From Avrilella dinanensis (lineage in GTDB: Bacteria; Bacteroidota; Bacteroidia; Flavobacteriales; Flavobacteriaceae), in NCBI RefSeq assembly GCF_002807015.1, contig NZ_NIPO01000001.1:1155958-1219957 (forward strand): a DNA stretch of 64,000 bases. Direction: 5' to 3'. A program made the position numbers and the translations under genes. Positions 42,485 to 51,872 of this stretch are shown here, piece by piece. Position 1 is the first letter of the stretch, and each line of letters begins with the position of its first letter. The notes beneath the pieces are model-generated. The model was not told where the DNA came from. It saw only the letters and a program-made list of their open reading frames with translations, and did not search any database.

Positions 42485-43852
42485 TTAAAACTTAAACCCT
42501 ATAACCGATCCCACGAAAAAACCATCTTTATGCGTTGGTATTACATCATTGATAAAACTACCTGTTTTAAAATATTGTACACCTATATTATAACTCAGAA
42601 AATCATTTATATCCCATGAAAAGGTGGTCATATATGCTGTACCTATGTATCTTTCTTTTGAACTGGATGATGATAATCTTAACGAACCACTGGGACCATA
42701 TACGCCATCATTCAGAGAATTACGCCAGTTAAACACCACATCCAATGTGAGTGTTACGTTTTTAGCAGGATTCCAGTTTAGATTAGGGTGAATAGACATT
42801 AAATTTGCTGGACCTGCCTGAGGATTCATTCCGAAATACCCTCCATTTGGATACAAAGCATTTAAGGTACCTAGTTTACCATCATTTGAATTCTTATCTC
42901 CAGAAATATAATCACTCTTTAGCTTTAGGGCTGGCAATCCTGTAATGTGTTTGAACACATAACCAATTTCAGAAGAAAGAGCCAAACCATTGATATTGTC
43001 TGAACCAAATGACCCAAACTGATATCCTGCTTCAAAATTATAAACAAATCCAATGCCATTCCTCCAGAATCGTACACCAAGAGTATGCCGTAATTCATCT
43101 GCAACACCTGCATCAAATCGGGCATTTTTACGATTTATTCCTAGGTAATATAAATCAAAATTTAAGCCTTTCGGAGTAATATAAGTATTGTAAATTCCCC
43201 ATAAATTGGGTTTTCGGGTAGAGGTGTTATCAAAAACACCTGTATTCACAACAGCATCTGCCATAACAAACGCATCAATCTTTAGGTTAGGCGAGCTATA
43301 AGCAGCTTTTGCACCGTCAAAGTATAAACGAAGGTTGGGTCCTTCTCTTGCATCTATCAAACGACCACTGCCGTAACGGAGTTCTTGTCTACCCAACCGA
43401 AGTGTCAGTGATTTATCTGTTTCTTTATAAGGCACAAAATCTACAAAAAGGTTCTGTACATTGAGTTTATCCTCATCAATACGACGAGGACCTGTCTTAC
43501 GACCGTCTTCCAAACCACTGCGTAACTGCCCGAAAATACGAATGTGGTCACCTATATGCAAATCAGCATGCAAATTATAACGCTGAAGAAAAAAAATATC
43601 TCGTCTTATATTTATTTCTCCCCAATCTTCATTCATCGCATAATTCAATTCTCCCCGAGCTTCCCCTCCAAGCGAAAGATAAATTTGTTTGTTTCCTGAA
43701 AGTTGGGTGTATTTTATCTTATTATAAAAAATTCTCGTACTATCTTTCAATCCCGAGTAATCCTCGTCATAACGCATCAACTTATTTTTTTGCCCTTTAG
43801 CAAATTGCGTTATCAACAACATCCCCAACAGTACGATGAGATTTAACTTCAT
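42485..43852 (-). CDS. Outer-membrane porin, alginate-export (AlgE-like) family
   Basis: A 455-residue outer-membrane beta-barrel with signal peptide (LLGMLLITQFAKGQ). Family features are YLSLGGEARGELNYAMNEDW, the LRLGRQELRYGSGRLIDARE turn and a final Phe (VGSVIGFKF) expected for barrel insertion. It may export or import an organic anion. It overlaps the upstream DoxX gene by 4 bp, so it is the last gene of a minus-strand operon. Confidence 0.87.
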   Translation of the reverse strand: MKLNLIVLLGMLLITQFAKGQKNKLMRYDEDYSGLKDSTRIFYNKIKYTQLSGNKQIYLSLGGEARGELNYAMNEDWGEINIRRDIFFLQRYNLHADLHIGDHIRIFGQLRSGLEDGRKTGPRRIDEDKLNVQNLFVDFVPYKETDKSLTLRLGRQELRYGSGRLIDAREGPNLRLYFDGAKAAYSSPNLKIDAFVMADAVVNTGVFDNTSTRKPNLWGIYNTYITPKGLNFDLYYLGINRKNARFDAGVADELRHTLGVRFWRNGIGFVYNFEAGYQFGSFGSDNINGLALSSEIGYVFKHITGLPALKLKSDYISGDKNSNDGKLGTLNALYPNGGYFGMNPQAGPANLMSIHPNLNWNPAKNVTLTLDVVFNWRNSLNDGVYGPSGSLRLSSSSSKERYIGTAYMTTFSWDINDFLSYNIGVQYFKTGSFINDVIPTHKDGFFVGSVIGFKF

Positions 43853-44283
43853 CTGCTGAACTTTTTAAATAAATAATGATCTAATGAATATCTTCCTGCA
43901 CCTAAAAATAAAATTACCAGATATGATAAACTATACATAAAGGGTGTATCTTTCACTAATGGTGCATCGTGAAAATGCAACACAAAATATCCTGTAAGCG
44001 TCAAGGCAAGTATGGGCAATACTGCCAATCTTGTAAAAATACCAAGAATAACCAAAATTGGAAACAAAATATTGGCAGAAACTGCAAGGGCATTGTTTAT
44101 TGCCTCTGGGAAATGTAATGGATTGGGGACTTGCTCAGCTTCTGCTACACCAATACCTAATTTTTTAAGACCATGTGCATAAATCATTTCTACTGACAGT
44201 AATACCCGAAACCCTAGTAAAACTATATGATAAAGGGAATTTGATGGACGAGGATTGGTAATAATTTGAATAATTTTTTTCAT
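43849..44283 (-). CDS. DoxX family membrane protein
   Basis: A 144-residue protein with four hydrophobic helices (IVLLGFRVLLSVEMIYAHGL, ILFPILVILGIFTRLAVLPI and two more). DoxX proteins cluster with redox enzymes. Its start is 24 bp from the amidohydrolase stop and its stop overlaps the porin start. Confidence 0.88.
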   Translation of the reverse strand: MKKIIQIITNPRPSNSLYHIVLLGFRVLLSVEMIYAHGLKKLGIGVAEAEQVPNPLHFPEAINNALAVSANILFPILVILGIFTRLAVLPILALTLTGYFVLHFHDAPLVKDTPFMYSLSYLVILFLGAGRYSLDHYLFKKFSR

Positions 44284-44307
44284 TACTTTACAGATTTAAT
44301 ATAACAT

Positions 44308-46083
44308 CTATTTTTTCTGATAACCTCCAAAATATTTCACAGGCGACCATGAGGGAATTACTTCAAGCGGAGCTGGTGAAACAGTTTGAAAGTCTTTGTC
44401 ACCATATACTACCTTGCCATCTACAATGGTTAGTTTACTTGTAATATTTTTAATATCTTCTTCCGAAACTGTAAAATAATCCTTGTCTAAAATCACCAAA
44501 TCGGCATAATATCCTTTTTCTATCTTACCTTTCTTCTCTTCTTTGATTAGCTCATATCCCTTGTGGGTGGCTAATCGTAATGCAGTAGTTCTGTCTAATG
44601 TATTTTCCTGTGCCATTACCTGATTACCTCCTATGGTTTTACCTGTAGTAATCCAATAAAGAGCTACCCATAGGTTGTAAGAAGATACACGTGTTCCGTC
44701 TGTTCCTAATCCTACAGGAATTCCTAATTCCAACATTCTTTTAACTGGTGGAGAAGCCAATGCCGGTTTTTTACCGTAACGTTTTATGAAACTTTCACCC
44801 TGATAAGCCATACGGTGCTGGAAAGCAATACCTCCCCCTAATGCTTTGATCCGTTGCATATTTTCTTCGCTTACTGTTTCAGCATGGTCAAAAAACCACA
44901 CCAGACCATTCAACGGAGTCTCACGGTTTACCTCTTCAATGACATTCAGAAAACGTTCTATACTTTCATTATAGGTTGCATGTAGGCGAAAAGGCCATCT
45001 GTGTTTCACCAGAAGTGAAATAACCGATTTAAGGTTATCCTCCATAGTAGCAGGAAGTACGGGGCGCGGAAAGAGGAAATTTTCAAAATCTGCTGCATCA
45101 CCTACGATATTTTCACCACCACCTTCTACGTGATAATCTACCTCATTATGCCCGTTATGTGCGTATTCATCCAGGTTTACCATGCCTATCCATTTAGTAT
45201 AATCAGCCAGCTCCGAACCTTTTTTCTGTGCAAATAAAAAGTAAGGTAAACGAACGGTGATTTTGCCTTGTTTATTCAGTTCATCTGTAATGGAATAATC
45301 ATCGGGAAAATTCTGAAAACCTCCTCCTGCATCCATAACGGCTGTAACTCCCAAACGATTTAATTCCGTCATGTACTGCAAGGTGGAATTGATTTCTTCT
45401 TCACGGTTCATGTTGGGAAGCTTTGCCAATGTGGAATATAAAATAAAGGCATTGGGTTCGGCAACCAACAATCCTGTAGGGTCTCCATTTTCATCTTTTT
45501 GTATAAGACCTTCAGCAGGGTTAGGTGTATCGCCTGTGATTTGTAATTTTTCGAGTCCTGCTTTGTTCAGCCATGCTTTTCCATACAAATAAAGGATGAA
45601 TGTTGGCACATCTCCGGTAGCTTCATTGATTTCTTCAAGGGTAGGAAGCCTTTTCTCTTCAAACTGGTACTCGTTCCATCCACCCACGACGCGTATCCAT
45701 TGTCCTTGGGGAGTTCTTGCTGCCTGTTCTTTTAGCATTTGCAGTGCTCGTTTTACAGAAGTTACACCGTCCCACCTCAATTCTAAATTATAAAAACGTC
45801 CTCCACGGATTACGTGCATATGGCTATCGAATAATCCGGGTATCACACGGTTTCCTTTGGCATCTACAATCTTTGTTTCTCTTCCCTTTAGCTTCAGAAT
45901 TTGTGCGTTTGTGCCTGTTTGCAGAATTTTATTGCCGGAAATGGCCACAGCCTGAACTTCGTTATTTTTAGCATCCAAAGTAGAAATCTTTCCATTTGTA
46001 ATGATAATATCTGCTTTTTGTGCATGTACCAACGATCCCCCCAACAGAACAGCACTTAATATTATATTGTTAATAATTTTCAT
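44308..46083 (-). CDS. Amidohydrolase family protein (YtcJ-like), exported
   Basis: A 591-residue Amidohydro_3 protein with signal peptide (ILSAVLLGGSLVHAQ). The metal motif HMH is in IPGLFDSHMHVIRGG. Later ligands are His in PFRLHATYNE and WFFDHAETV, and Asp in GLGTDGTRV. The family hydrolyses amides or imides of unknown substrates. It is a clear paralogue of 60087-61892, sharing WxGVxxxKRALxML and GxWxxYQFEExRLPTxEEI. Confidence 0.92.
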   Translation of the reverse strand: MKIINNIILSAVLLGGSLVHAQKADIIITNGKISTLDAKNNEVQAVAISGNKILQTGTNAQILKLKGRETKIVDAKGNRVIPGLFDSHMHVIRGGRFYNLELRWDGVTSVKRALQMLKEQAARTPQGQWIRVVGGWNEYQFEEKRLPTLEEINEATGDVPTFILYLYGKAWLNKAGLEKLQITGDTPNPAEGLIQKDENGDPTGLLVAEPNAFILYSTLAKLPNMNREEEINSTLQYMTELNRLGVTAVMDAGGGFQNFPDDYSITDELNKQGKITVRLPYFLFAQKKGSELADYTKWIGMVNLDEYAHNGHNEVDYHVEGGGENIVGDAADFENFLFPRPVLPATMEDNLKSVISLLVKHRWPFRLHATYNESIERFLNVIEEVNRETPLNGLVWFFDHAETVSEENMQRIKALGGGIAFQHRMAYQGESFIKRYGKKPALASPPVKRMLELGIPVGLGTDGTRVSSYNLWVALYWITTGKTIGGNQVMAQENTLDRTTALRLATHKGYELIKEEKKGKIEKGYYADLVILDKDYFTVSEEDIKNITSKLTIVDGKVVYGDKDFQTVSPAPLEVIPSWSPVKYFGGYQKK

Positions 46084-46144
46084 ACTTTACAATAAATTAG
46101 CAAGACAGGATTAAAAGATCCTGTCTTTAGGTTACTACAATATT

Positions 46145-46834
46145 TTAGTGTTTTAGCATCTCTCTGGCATATTGAACACCAATTCCGTATGCCCCACCGT
46201 ATTTAACCACCAAGTCATTAACAGCTTTATAAGTTTCCTGACGAGCCCAGTCTCTTTGCAATTCCAACAAATATTGTAAAGAAGTGATTGGTTTTGCTCC
46301 TGCCTGAACCATACGTGTTACTGCCTGATCGTGCGCCTCTTTTGTTACATCTCCCGAAGCATCGGTAATTACATAAACATCATATCCTTCACTGATAGCG
46401 GAAAGCACAGGACCTACAATACAAACACTTGTCCATAAACCAGCCATTACGATTTTCTTTTTGCCTTTGCCTGTGATGGCCTTATGTGCATTAACATCTT
46501 CCCATGTATTCATTGTAGTTCTGTCAACATAACCAGATGTAGCTTCAGGATAAAATTCCTGAATTTCAGGAAATACCGGGCCACTAAACGATTTCTCTGC
46601 AACAGTAGTAACAACGGTAGGGACTTTGAATATTTTAGAAGCTCCTGCCACAAGAGCAGTATTATTTCTTAACTCAGTTGTAGAAATGCTGTGCGTTGCA
46701 AATGCCATTTGTCCTTCGTGATCAATCAATAGTAATGAATGATTGGTAGGGTTTAATAATTCAGGGCTTGGTTCTTGAGCGAATGTAGCGATTGATGCCA
46801 AACCTAATACGAATGATAAGATAACTTTTTTCAT
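46145..46834 (-). CDS. Isochorismatase-family cysteine hydrolase (YcaC-like), exported
   Basis: A 229-residue hydrolase with signal peptide (SFVLGLASIATFAQ). The catalytic Asp is in LLIDHEGQMAF and the nucleophile Cys in GLWTSVCIVGP. HDQAVTRMVQAGAKPI is characteristic of the YcaC group. The substrate is unknown. A cytoplasmic relative lies at 63233-63885. Its neighbours (amidohydrolase, YceI, pirin) are in the same transcription unit. Confidence 0.9.
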   Translation of the reverse strand: MKKVILSFVLGLASIATFAQEPSPELLNPTNHSLLLIDHEGQMAFATHSISTTELRNNTALVAGASKIFKVPTVVTTVAEKSFSGPVFPEIQEFYPEATSGYVDRTTMNTWEDVNAHKAITGKGKKKIVMAGLWTSVCIVGPVLSAISEGYDVYVITDASGDVTKEAHDQAVTRMVQAGAKPITSLQYLLELQRDWARQETYKAVNDLVVKYGGAYGIGVQYAREMLKH

Positions 46835-46861
46835 TTTTATTTATATTTAAATTGTTACTAA

Positions 46862-47392
46862 TTATTCTTTGATGAATTGTACTTCTGCTGTTAATTTAGT
46901 ATCTTCTCCTACTAATACGCCTCCCGATTCAAGAGAAGCGTTCCACGTTAATCCGAACGCTTTTCGGTTGATTTTTCCCGATAAGGAAATTCCAGCTTTT
47001 ATGTTTCCCCAAGGATCTTTCATCAACCCGCTATATTCTACTTCTAAGGTTATGTTCTTGGTTACATTTTTAATAGTAAGATCTCCTGATATTTCAAATA
47101 CATTTTCATTAATCTTATTAATACCGGTTGATTGAAAAGAAATCAAAGGAAAGCTCTCCGCATCAAAAAAGTCAGCACTTCTAAGATGGTTATCACGATC
47201 TATATTGTTTGTATCAATGGAATTTACCTGTGCTGAAAATGAGATTTGTGAGGTTTCAAACCTGTCGTCTTCATTTTCAATTGTTGCCTGAAAGTCGTTA
47301 AACTTTCCTGATACATTAGTAAACATCATGTGTTTTACTTTAAATCCTATTTCAGAATGTGCAGGATCTATTGTCCAATTTGATTTTGCCAT
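46862..47392 (-). CDS. YceI family protein
   Basis: A 176-residue lipocalin-like protein: WTIDPAHSEIGFKVKHMMF at the start, DRDNHLRSADFFDAESFP and LTIKNVTKNITLEVEY. YceI proteins bind polyisoprenoids or similar lipophilic ligands. There is no signal peptide, so this one is cytoplasmic, unlike E. coli YceI. Confidence 0.93.
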   Translation of the reverse strand: MAKSNWTIDPAHSEIGFKVKHMMFTNVSGKFNDFQATIENEDDRFETSQISFSAQVNSIDTNNIDRDNHLRSADFFDAESFPLISFQSTGINKINENVFEISGDLTIKNVTKNITLEVEYSGLMKDPWGNIKAGISLSGKINRKAFGLTWNASLESGGVLVGEDTKLTAEVQFIKE

Positions 47393-47428
47393 TTTTTTAA
47401 TTTTAATTATTTTTTAATTGTATATCCT

Positions 47429-48304
47429 TTATAAAGTCATAGGGACATCCATTAAAAGGATTTCCGTATCGTTAGTTTTTGATTTGATTGTTAATTTCTC
47501 TACATCCCAGATACCAAAACCGTCGCGAGTTTCAAGTGTTTGTCCTTCTATTTCAGCACTACCTTTCAGTATAAAAGCATAAACACCGTTTTTGTTGCTT
47601 TTTACAGTATAGTCGGTTTCAAAATCATTATCGAAATTTCCTAGATGAAACCAAGCATTTTGATGAATCCAAACACCTTCATCATCAGGGTCTGGAGATA
47701 AAATCTGTTGAAACCTGTTATGTCGTTGTTTAGCATCCAAACTTATCTGGTCGTATCTTGGTGTAACATTCCGTTTATTGGGATATATCCATATCTGTAA
47801 AAATTTCACAAGTTGATCCTTATTTTTATTAAACTCACTGTGCTTGATACCGGTTCCGGCACTCATTACCTGAATATCTCCATTTTTTATCACCGTTACG
47901 TTTCCCATACTGTCTTTATGTTCCAGATCACCTTCCAACGGGATACTGATTATTTCCATATTATCATGCGGATGTGTTCCAAAACCTCTTCCTGCTTCCA
48001 CTTTATCATCATTTAAAACACGTAAGACACCAAAATGCATTCGTTCAGGATTATGATAATTGGCAAAACTAAATGTGTGGTAACTTTCTAGCCACCCGTG
48101 ATTTGCGATGCCTCTTGACTCTGCTTTGTGTAAAATACTATTTTCCATAATTTTTGAGTTTGTGTTGGGTATATGATTAAAACCTAGTAAATCCAACTCC
48201 TTAATTTCATCTATATTATTTTTCAGGATGTTTCCCAATCCTGCTGTTGCTACAAACATTCCCGTTCCAAGCAATCCCTTTTTTAAAAATTCTTTTCTGT
48301 CCAT
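47429..48304 (-). CDS. Pirin family protein with N-terminal export/anchor extension
   Basis: A 291-residue pirin (YhhW-like). The cupin ligands are in GFGTHPHDNMEII and GTGIKHSEFN. The usual pirin start corresponds to MENSILHKAESRGIANHGWL at residue 53. The first 52 residues (DRKEFLKKGLLGTGMFVATA) resemble a Tat-type leader with RK instead of RR, which would place a normally cytosolic protein outside. A shorter start at 48148 cannot be excluded. It is the first gene of the unit that ends with the porin. Confidence 0.87.
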   Translation of the reverse strand: MDRKEFLKKGLLGTGMFVATAGLGNILKNNIDEIKELDLLGFNHIPNTNSKIMENSILHKAESRGIANHGWLESYHTFSFANYHNPERMHFGVLRVLNDDKVEAGRGFGTHPHDNMEIISIPLEGDLEHKDSMGNVTVIKNGDIQVMSAGTGIKHSEFNKNKDQLVKFLQIWIYPNKRNVTPRYDQISLDAKQRHNRFQQILSPDPDDEGVWIHQNAWFHLGNFDNDFETDYTVKSNKNGVYAFILKGSAEIEGQTLETRDGFGIWDVEKLTIKSKTNDTEILLMDVPMTL

Positions 48305-48390
48305 TGCTTTTGTTTTTAATTTCTATACTGTAAAATTGCATCAATAAAATCTCCTTTTCATTTAACTAGTTTAAGAAATGAACGAAAATG

Positions 48391-48422
48391 AAAAAAAGCC
48401 ATTCCAAATAAGAAGAATGGCT
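48391..48422 (-). terminator. Terminator of the LLM oxidoreductase transcript
   Basis: On the minus strand the stem AGCCATTC / GAATGGCT (8 bp, 10-nt loop) is followed by seven Ts. It lies 19 bp after the LLM stop codon and separates the pirin-to-porin unit from the genes upstream. Confidence 0.75.
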
Positions 48423-48441
48423 ATAAAACGAGTAATGAAAA

Positions 48442-49476
48442 CTAAAAAAAGGAATCCCGCTCTTTATTAATCCTTGGAATAACTTCTTTACCAATTAATT
48501 CTATGGAACGTAACAGCTGTTCATGGGTAAGTCCTGCATTATCCATCTGAAAAGTAAATCGGTCAATACCACCTAATGCCTCGCTATGTCTTAATAGTTT
48601 TGCAGCCACAGCTTCCGGACCTCCCACGACCAGTACACCTTTAGGAGCAATCAATGCATCAAATCCGGTTCTCGTTACCGGAGGCCATCCCCTCTCTTTG
48701 CCTGCCTTGGTCCAAAGCTCGGCATAACCTGGATAATAATCAGCAATCGCTTCATCATCAGTTGTTGCTACATAACCTGGTGAGTGCAAACCTACTTTCA
48801 ATTGCTCTGGTGCAAAACCGGCTCTTTTTCCTGCTTCTCTATACAAATCAACTAATGGACGGAAATTTGCGGTTGCTCCACCAATTACCGCAACCATTAG
48901 TGGCAACCCCAAAGTTCCCGCTCTGACAAATGATTCGGGAGTTCCCCCAACACCAAGCCAAACAGGTAGCTTTTCCTGAGTTGATCTAGGATAAACGGGT
49001 TGATTCTGTAATGCCGGTCTGAATTTCCCTGACCAGGTCACAAATTCCTGTTCACGGATTTGCAGCAAAAGTTCCAATTTTTCTTTAAACAGTGCGTCAT
49101 AATCGTTCAGATCAAAACCAAACAGCGGGTAAGATTCTATTGCAGATCCTCTGCCCACCACGAGTTCTGCCCGCCCCTTGGATATCAGATCCAAGGTAGC
49201 AAAGTTTTGATACACCCTTACCGGATCCGAGGTACTTAAAACGGTAACTGCACTGGTCAAACGTATGTTTTTCGTCCTCGCTGCCGCTGCGGCAAGTATT
49301 ACCGCAGGAGCAGAATCGAGAAACTCTTTCTTATGATGTTCCCCTATTCCATAAATTGCAAGACCTGACCTATCGGCCTGAACAATCCTATCCAGCAACT
49401 GTTCCATTGCATCAACACTACCCAGTGTTTTACTGCCGTACATAGCAGATGCAAAACTATCAATTCCTATTTCCAT
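48442..49476 (-). CDS. LLM class flavin-dependent oxidoreductase
   Basis: A 344-residue luciferase-like TIM-barrel enzyme using FMNH2 or F420-type flavin: IYGIGEHHKKEFLDSAPAVI, LTSAVTVLSTSDPVRVYQNF, RAELVVGRGSAIESYPLFGF and PVWLGVGGTPESFVRAGTLG. Such enzymes oxygenate small organic compounds. It starts a unit shared with pirin and SDR genes. Confidence 0.92.
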   Translation of the reverse strand: MEIGIDSFASAMYGSKTLGSVDAMEQLLDRIVQADRSGLAIYGIGEHHKKEFLDSAPAVILAAAAARTKNIRLTSAVTVLSTSDPVRVYQNFATLDLISKGRAELVVGRGSAIESYPLFGFDLNDYDALFKEKLELLLQIREQEFVTWSGKFRPALQNQPVYPRSTQEKLPVWLGVGGTPESFVRAGTLGLPLMVAVIGGATANFRPLVDLYREAGKRAGFAPEQLKVGLHSPGYVATTDDEAIADYYPGYAELWTKAGKERGWPPVTRTGFDALIAPKGVLVVGGPEAVAAKLLRHSEALGGIDRFTFQMDNAGLTHEQLLRSIELIGKEVIPRINKERDSFF

Positions 49477-49525
49477 TTTTTCTGAATTTTAATTTAACAC
49501 GTTATTGTTAAGACTTTCATATTAC

Positions 49526-50440
49526 TCAAGAAAGTGCATTAGGCGGAGGTCCTCCTGCTGGTTTGCTTTTATCTTCGGGCAAGGGTACATATTCTTCGTT
49601 ATCCATTGGGGGCAAATCAATACGTCCCTGTTTCCAATCTTCCTTTGCCTGTTCAATCCTGTCTTTTCTGCTGGAAACAAAATTCCACCAGATGTACCTA
49701 TCTCCCAGATGTTCGCCACCAAGCATCATCAAAGTTGTTGGTTCTTTGGCTATAATCAACGGGTCTACACCTTTTGTAAACACCAATAGTTGTCCTGGTT
49801 TGTAAGTAATTCCATTGACTTCTACAATACCTCGAACAATGTATGCACCCCGTTCACTATGTCCTTTCGGTAAACCAAAACGAATTCCTGGCTGTAACAC
49901 AACATGTACATAAAATAAAGGAGAATGTGTTTTAACATTGCTTTTTAAGCCATAAGCTTCTCCCGCAATTAAACGCATCCAAACTCCTGTATCCGTAAAA
50001 ATTGGTAGTTGTTCCGGTTTGTAGTTTTCAAAAGACGGATCGTTTTCTTCATCCTTTTCAGGAAGTGCTACCCATGTCTGTATCATTTCCAATTCACCTC
50101 CGGCCAGCATAGCGGGATCTTCGAAACGTTCGCTATGCGTAATACCTTTACCAGCGGTCATCCAGTTGACTTCTCCTGGTTTTATAATCTGTTCTACACC
50201 AAGACTGTCTCTGTGTGTCACATTCCCGCTAAACAAATAACTGACTGTAGACAGGCCTATATGCGGATGTGGTAATACATCAAGGCTACTGGTAGAAGTT
50301 ACCGGTACATTTACAGGACCTCCGTGATCCATAAAAATAAAAGGACCAATCATTCTTCTAAGTCTGTAAGGAAGAATACGTTTAACTGTGAAACCTGCAG
50401 AAAGTTCAGCTTGTCTGGCTTCTATAACAATATCTAGCAT
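49526..50440 (-). CDS. Pirin family protein
   Basis: A 304-residue bicupin. Metal ligands are visible in LPHPHIGLSTVSYL and TAGKGITHSERF. The C-terminal cupin ends GGEHLGDRYIWWNFVSSRKD, typical of the long pirin group. It lies between the LLM enzyme and an SDR, consistent with quinone/flavonoid-type substrates. Confidence 0.93.
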   Translation of the reverse strand: MLDIVIEARQAELSAGFTVKRILPYRLRRMIGPFIFMDHGGPVNVPVTSTSSLDVLPHPHIGLSTVSYLFSGNVTHRDSLGVEQIIKPGEVNWMTAGKGITHSERFEDPAMLAGGELEMIQTWVALPEKDEENDPSFENYKPEQLPIFTDTGVWMRLIAGEAYGLKSNVKTHSPLFYVHVVLQPGIRFGLPKGHSERGAYIVRGIVEVNGITYKPGQLLVFTKGVDPLIIAKEPTTLMMLGGEHLGDRYIWWNFVSSRKDRIEQAKEDWKQGRIDLPPMDNEEYVPLPEDKSKPAGGPPPNALS

Positions 50441-50484
50441 AATAATATCTTTTTATAATTAATAATTTTGCTCAAAAATACTCA

Positions 50485-51246
50485 TTAAACTGCGGTATTC
50501 CCTCCGTCTATTACCATTTCAGAACCTGTGGTATAACTTGATTCATCTGAGGCTAGATAAAGTACTCCAAAGGCAATTTCTTCAGGCACGGCTTCACGTC
50601 TCATGGGGGTTATACCAATAGCCATTTTTTTGAATTCTTCTGCATTCGGTAAGTTTTTTGTCATTGGAGTAGCAACATATCCCGGATGTACAGAATTAAC
50701 ACGAATTTTGTGATTTACTAACTCGGCTGCAGCTCCTTTTGTAAAACTTCTTACAGCACCTTTAGAAGCTGTATAAGCTGTAGCTTTTGCCGATCCAACT
50801 ATCCCTGCAATAGAAGAAATATTAATAATAGATGCCCCGTCTTCGTTTTTTTTCATATGTGGAACCACAGCTTTGATTCCTATAAATTGACTTAGGATAT
50901 TAATATCTAAAACCTTTTTAAATTCTTCAACAGATGTTTCTTCTATACTACTCATAAGGTTTCCAGTAATTCCGGCATTATTTACCAAAATATGAATGGC
51001 TCCATATAATTCAATTGCTTTATTAACGACTTTATCCCAATCCTGTTCCGAAGTTACATCGTGTACAATGTAATCTACGATTCCACCGTTAGCGGTGATT
51101 TCATTCTTAACATTTTTCAGACCTTCTTCCTGGATGTCTGTAATCAATAATTTTGCTCCTTCTTTTGCAAAAAGTAAAGCTTCTGCAGCACCTAAACCGC
51201 CAGCGCCTCCGGTGATAATTGCTATTTTATCTTCTAATCTTTTCAT
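50485..51246 (-). CDS. SDR family oxidoreductase (glucose-1-dehydrogenase-like)
   Basis: A 253-residue classical SDR. It has TGGAGGLGAA (cofactor loop), NNAGITGN, Ser in INISSIAGIVG, the Tyr/Lys pair in AYTASKGAV and the C-terminal YTTGSEMVIDGGNTA. It is 18 bp downstream of a Crp/Fnr regulator gene. Confidence 0.93.
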   Translation of the reverse strand: MKRLEDKIAIITGGAGGLGAAEALLFAKEGAKLLITDIQEEGLKNVKNEITANGGIVDYIVHDVTSEQDWDKVVNKAIELYGAIHILVNNAGITGNLMSSIEETSVEEFKKVLDINILSQFIGIKAVVPHMKKNEDGASIINISSIAGIVGSAKATAYTASKGAVRSFTKGAAAELVNHKIRVNSVHPGYVATPMTKNLPNAEEFKKMAIGITPMRREAVPEEIAFGVLYLASDESSYTTGSEMVIDGGNTAV

Positions 51247-51264
51247 AATTATTTGGATTTAAAT

Positions 51265-51843
51265 TTATTTAGATGAGAGTCTCTTTCTTATTGTACTTAC
51301 GAATTCTGGCGATACACCAAGATAGGACGCTATGTAATATTGTGGTACGCGTATTGGAAGCGAAGGATATGTTTTAATAAATTCAAGATACCGTTCAGTG
51401 GCAGGTTTTGAAATTGTTTTAACCAATCTGTTTTGTATGGCAGATAAGTTTCTTTGTACCAGTAAACGAAATATTCTTTCAAACTTTGGAATTTCTGCTA
51501 ACAACCTCTCTTTATTGTCCAAAGAAAACAGATACATTTCCGTATCCTCTAATGTCTCAATAAAAAAATTAGACGGTCTTTTTTCGTAAAATGAACCTAC
51601 ATCACTCACCCACCAATCTTCTACGGCAAAAGACAAGGTAGCTTCGCGTCCATTTTCGTTGATGTAATAAATACGGGCACAACCTTTTTGGATATAACCT
51701 TCAAACTGACAGATTTCACCCTCGCGAAGCATCATTGTTTTTTTGGGTACAATCCTGAAATCCAGCATACTTGTAAACAACGATTGTTCTTCTTCCGTTA
51801 GAGTAATATATTTAGATACATTCTTTAGAATATTTGAATACAT
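51265..51843 (-). CDS. Crp/Fnr family transcriptional regulator
   Basis: A 192-residue regulator with a cNMP-binding-like domain (MMLREGEICQFEGYIQKGCA ... GREATLSFAVEDWWV) and the winged-helix end VPQYYIASYLGVSPEFVSTI. I use ATG 51843; the longer frame to 51912 overlaps the antiporter gene. It is a paralogue of the cassette 12 regulator and probably controls the SDR-pirin-LLM genes downstream. Confidence 0.9.
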   Translation of the reverse strand: MYSNILKNVSKYITLTEEEQSLFTSMLDFRIVPKKTMMLREGEICQFEGYIQKGCARIYYINENGREATLSFAVEDWWVSDVGSFYEKRPSNFFIETLEDTEMYLFSLDNKERLLAEIPKFERIFRLLVQRNLSAIQNRLVKTISKPATERYLEFIKTYPSLPIRVPQYYIASYLGVSPEFVSTIRKRLSSK

Positions 51844-51872
51844 AAGCTTTTCGGCTTTTAAAAAGTTGTTTT

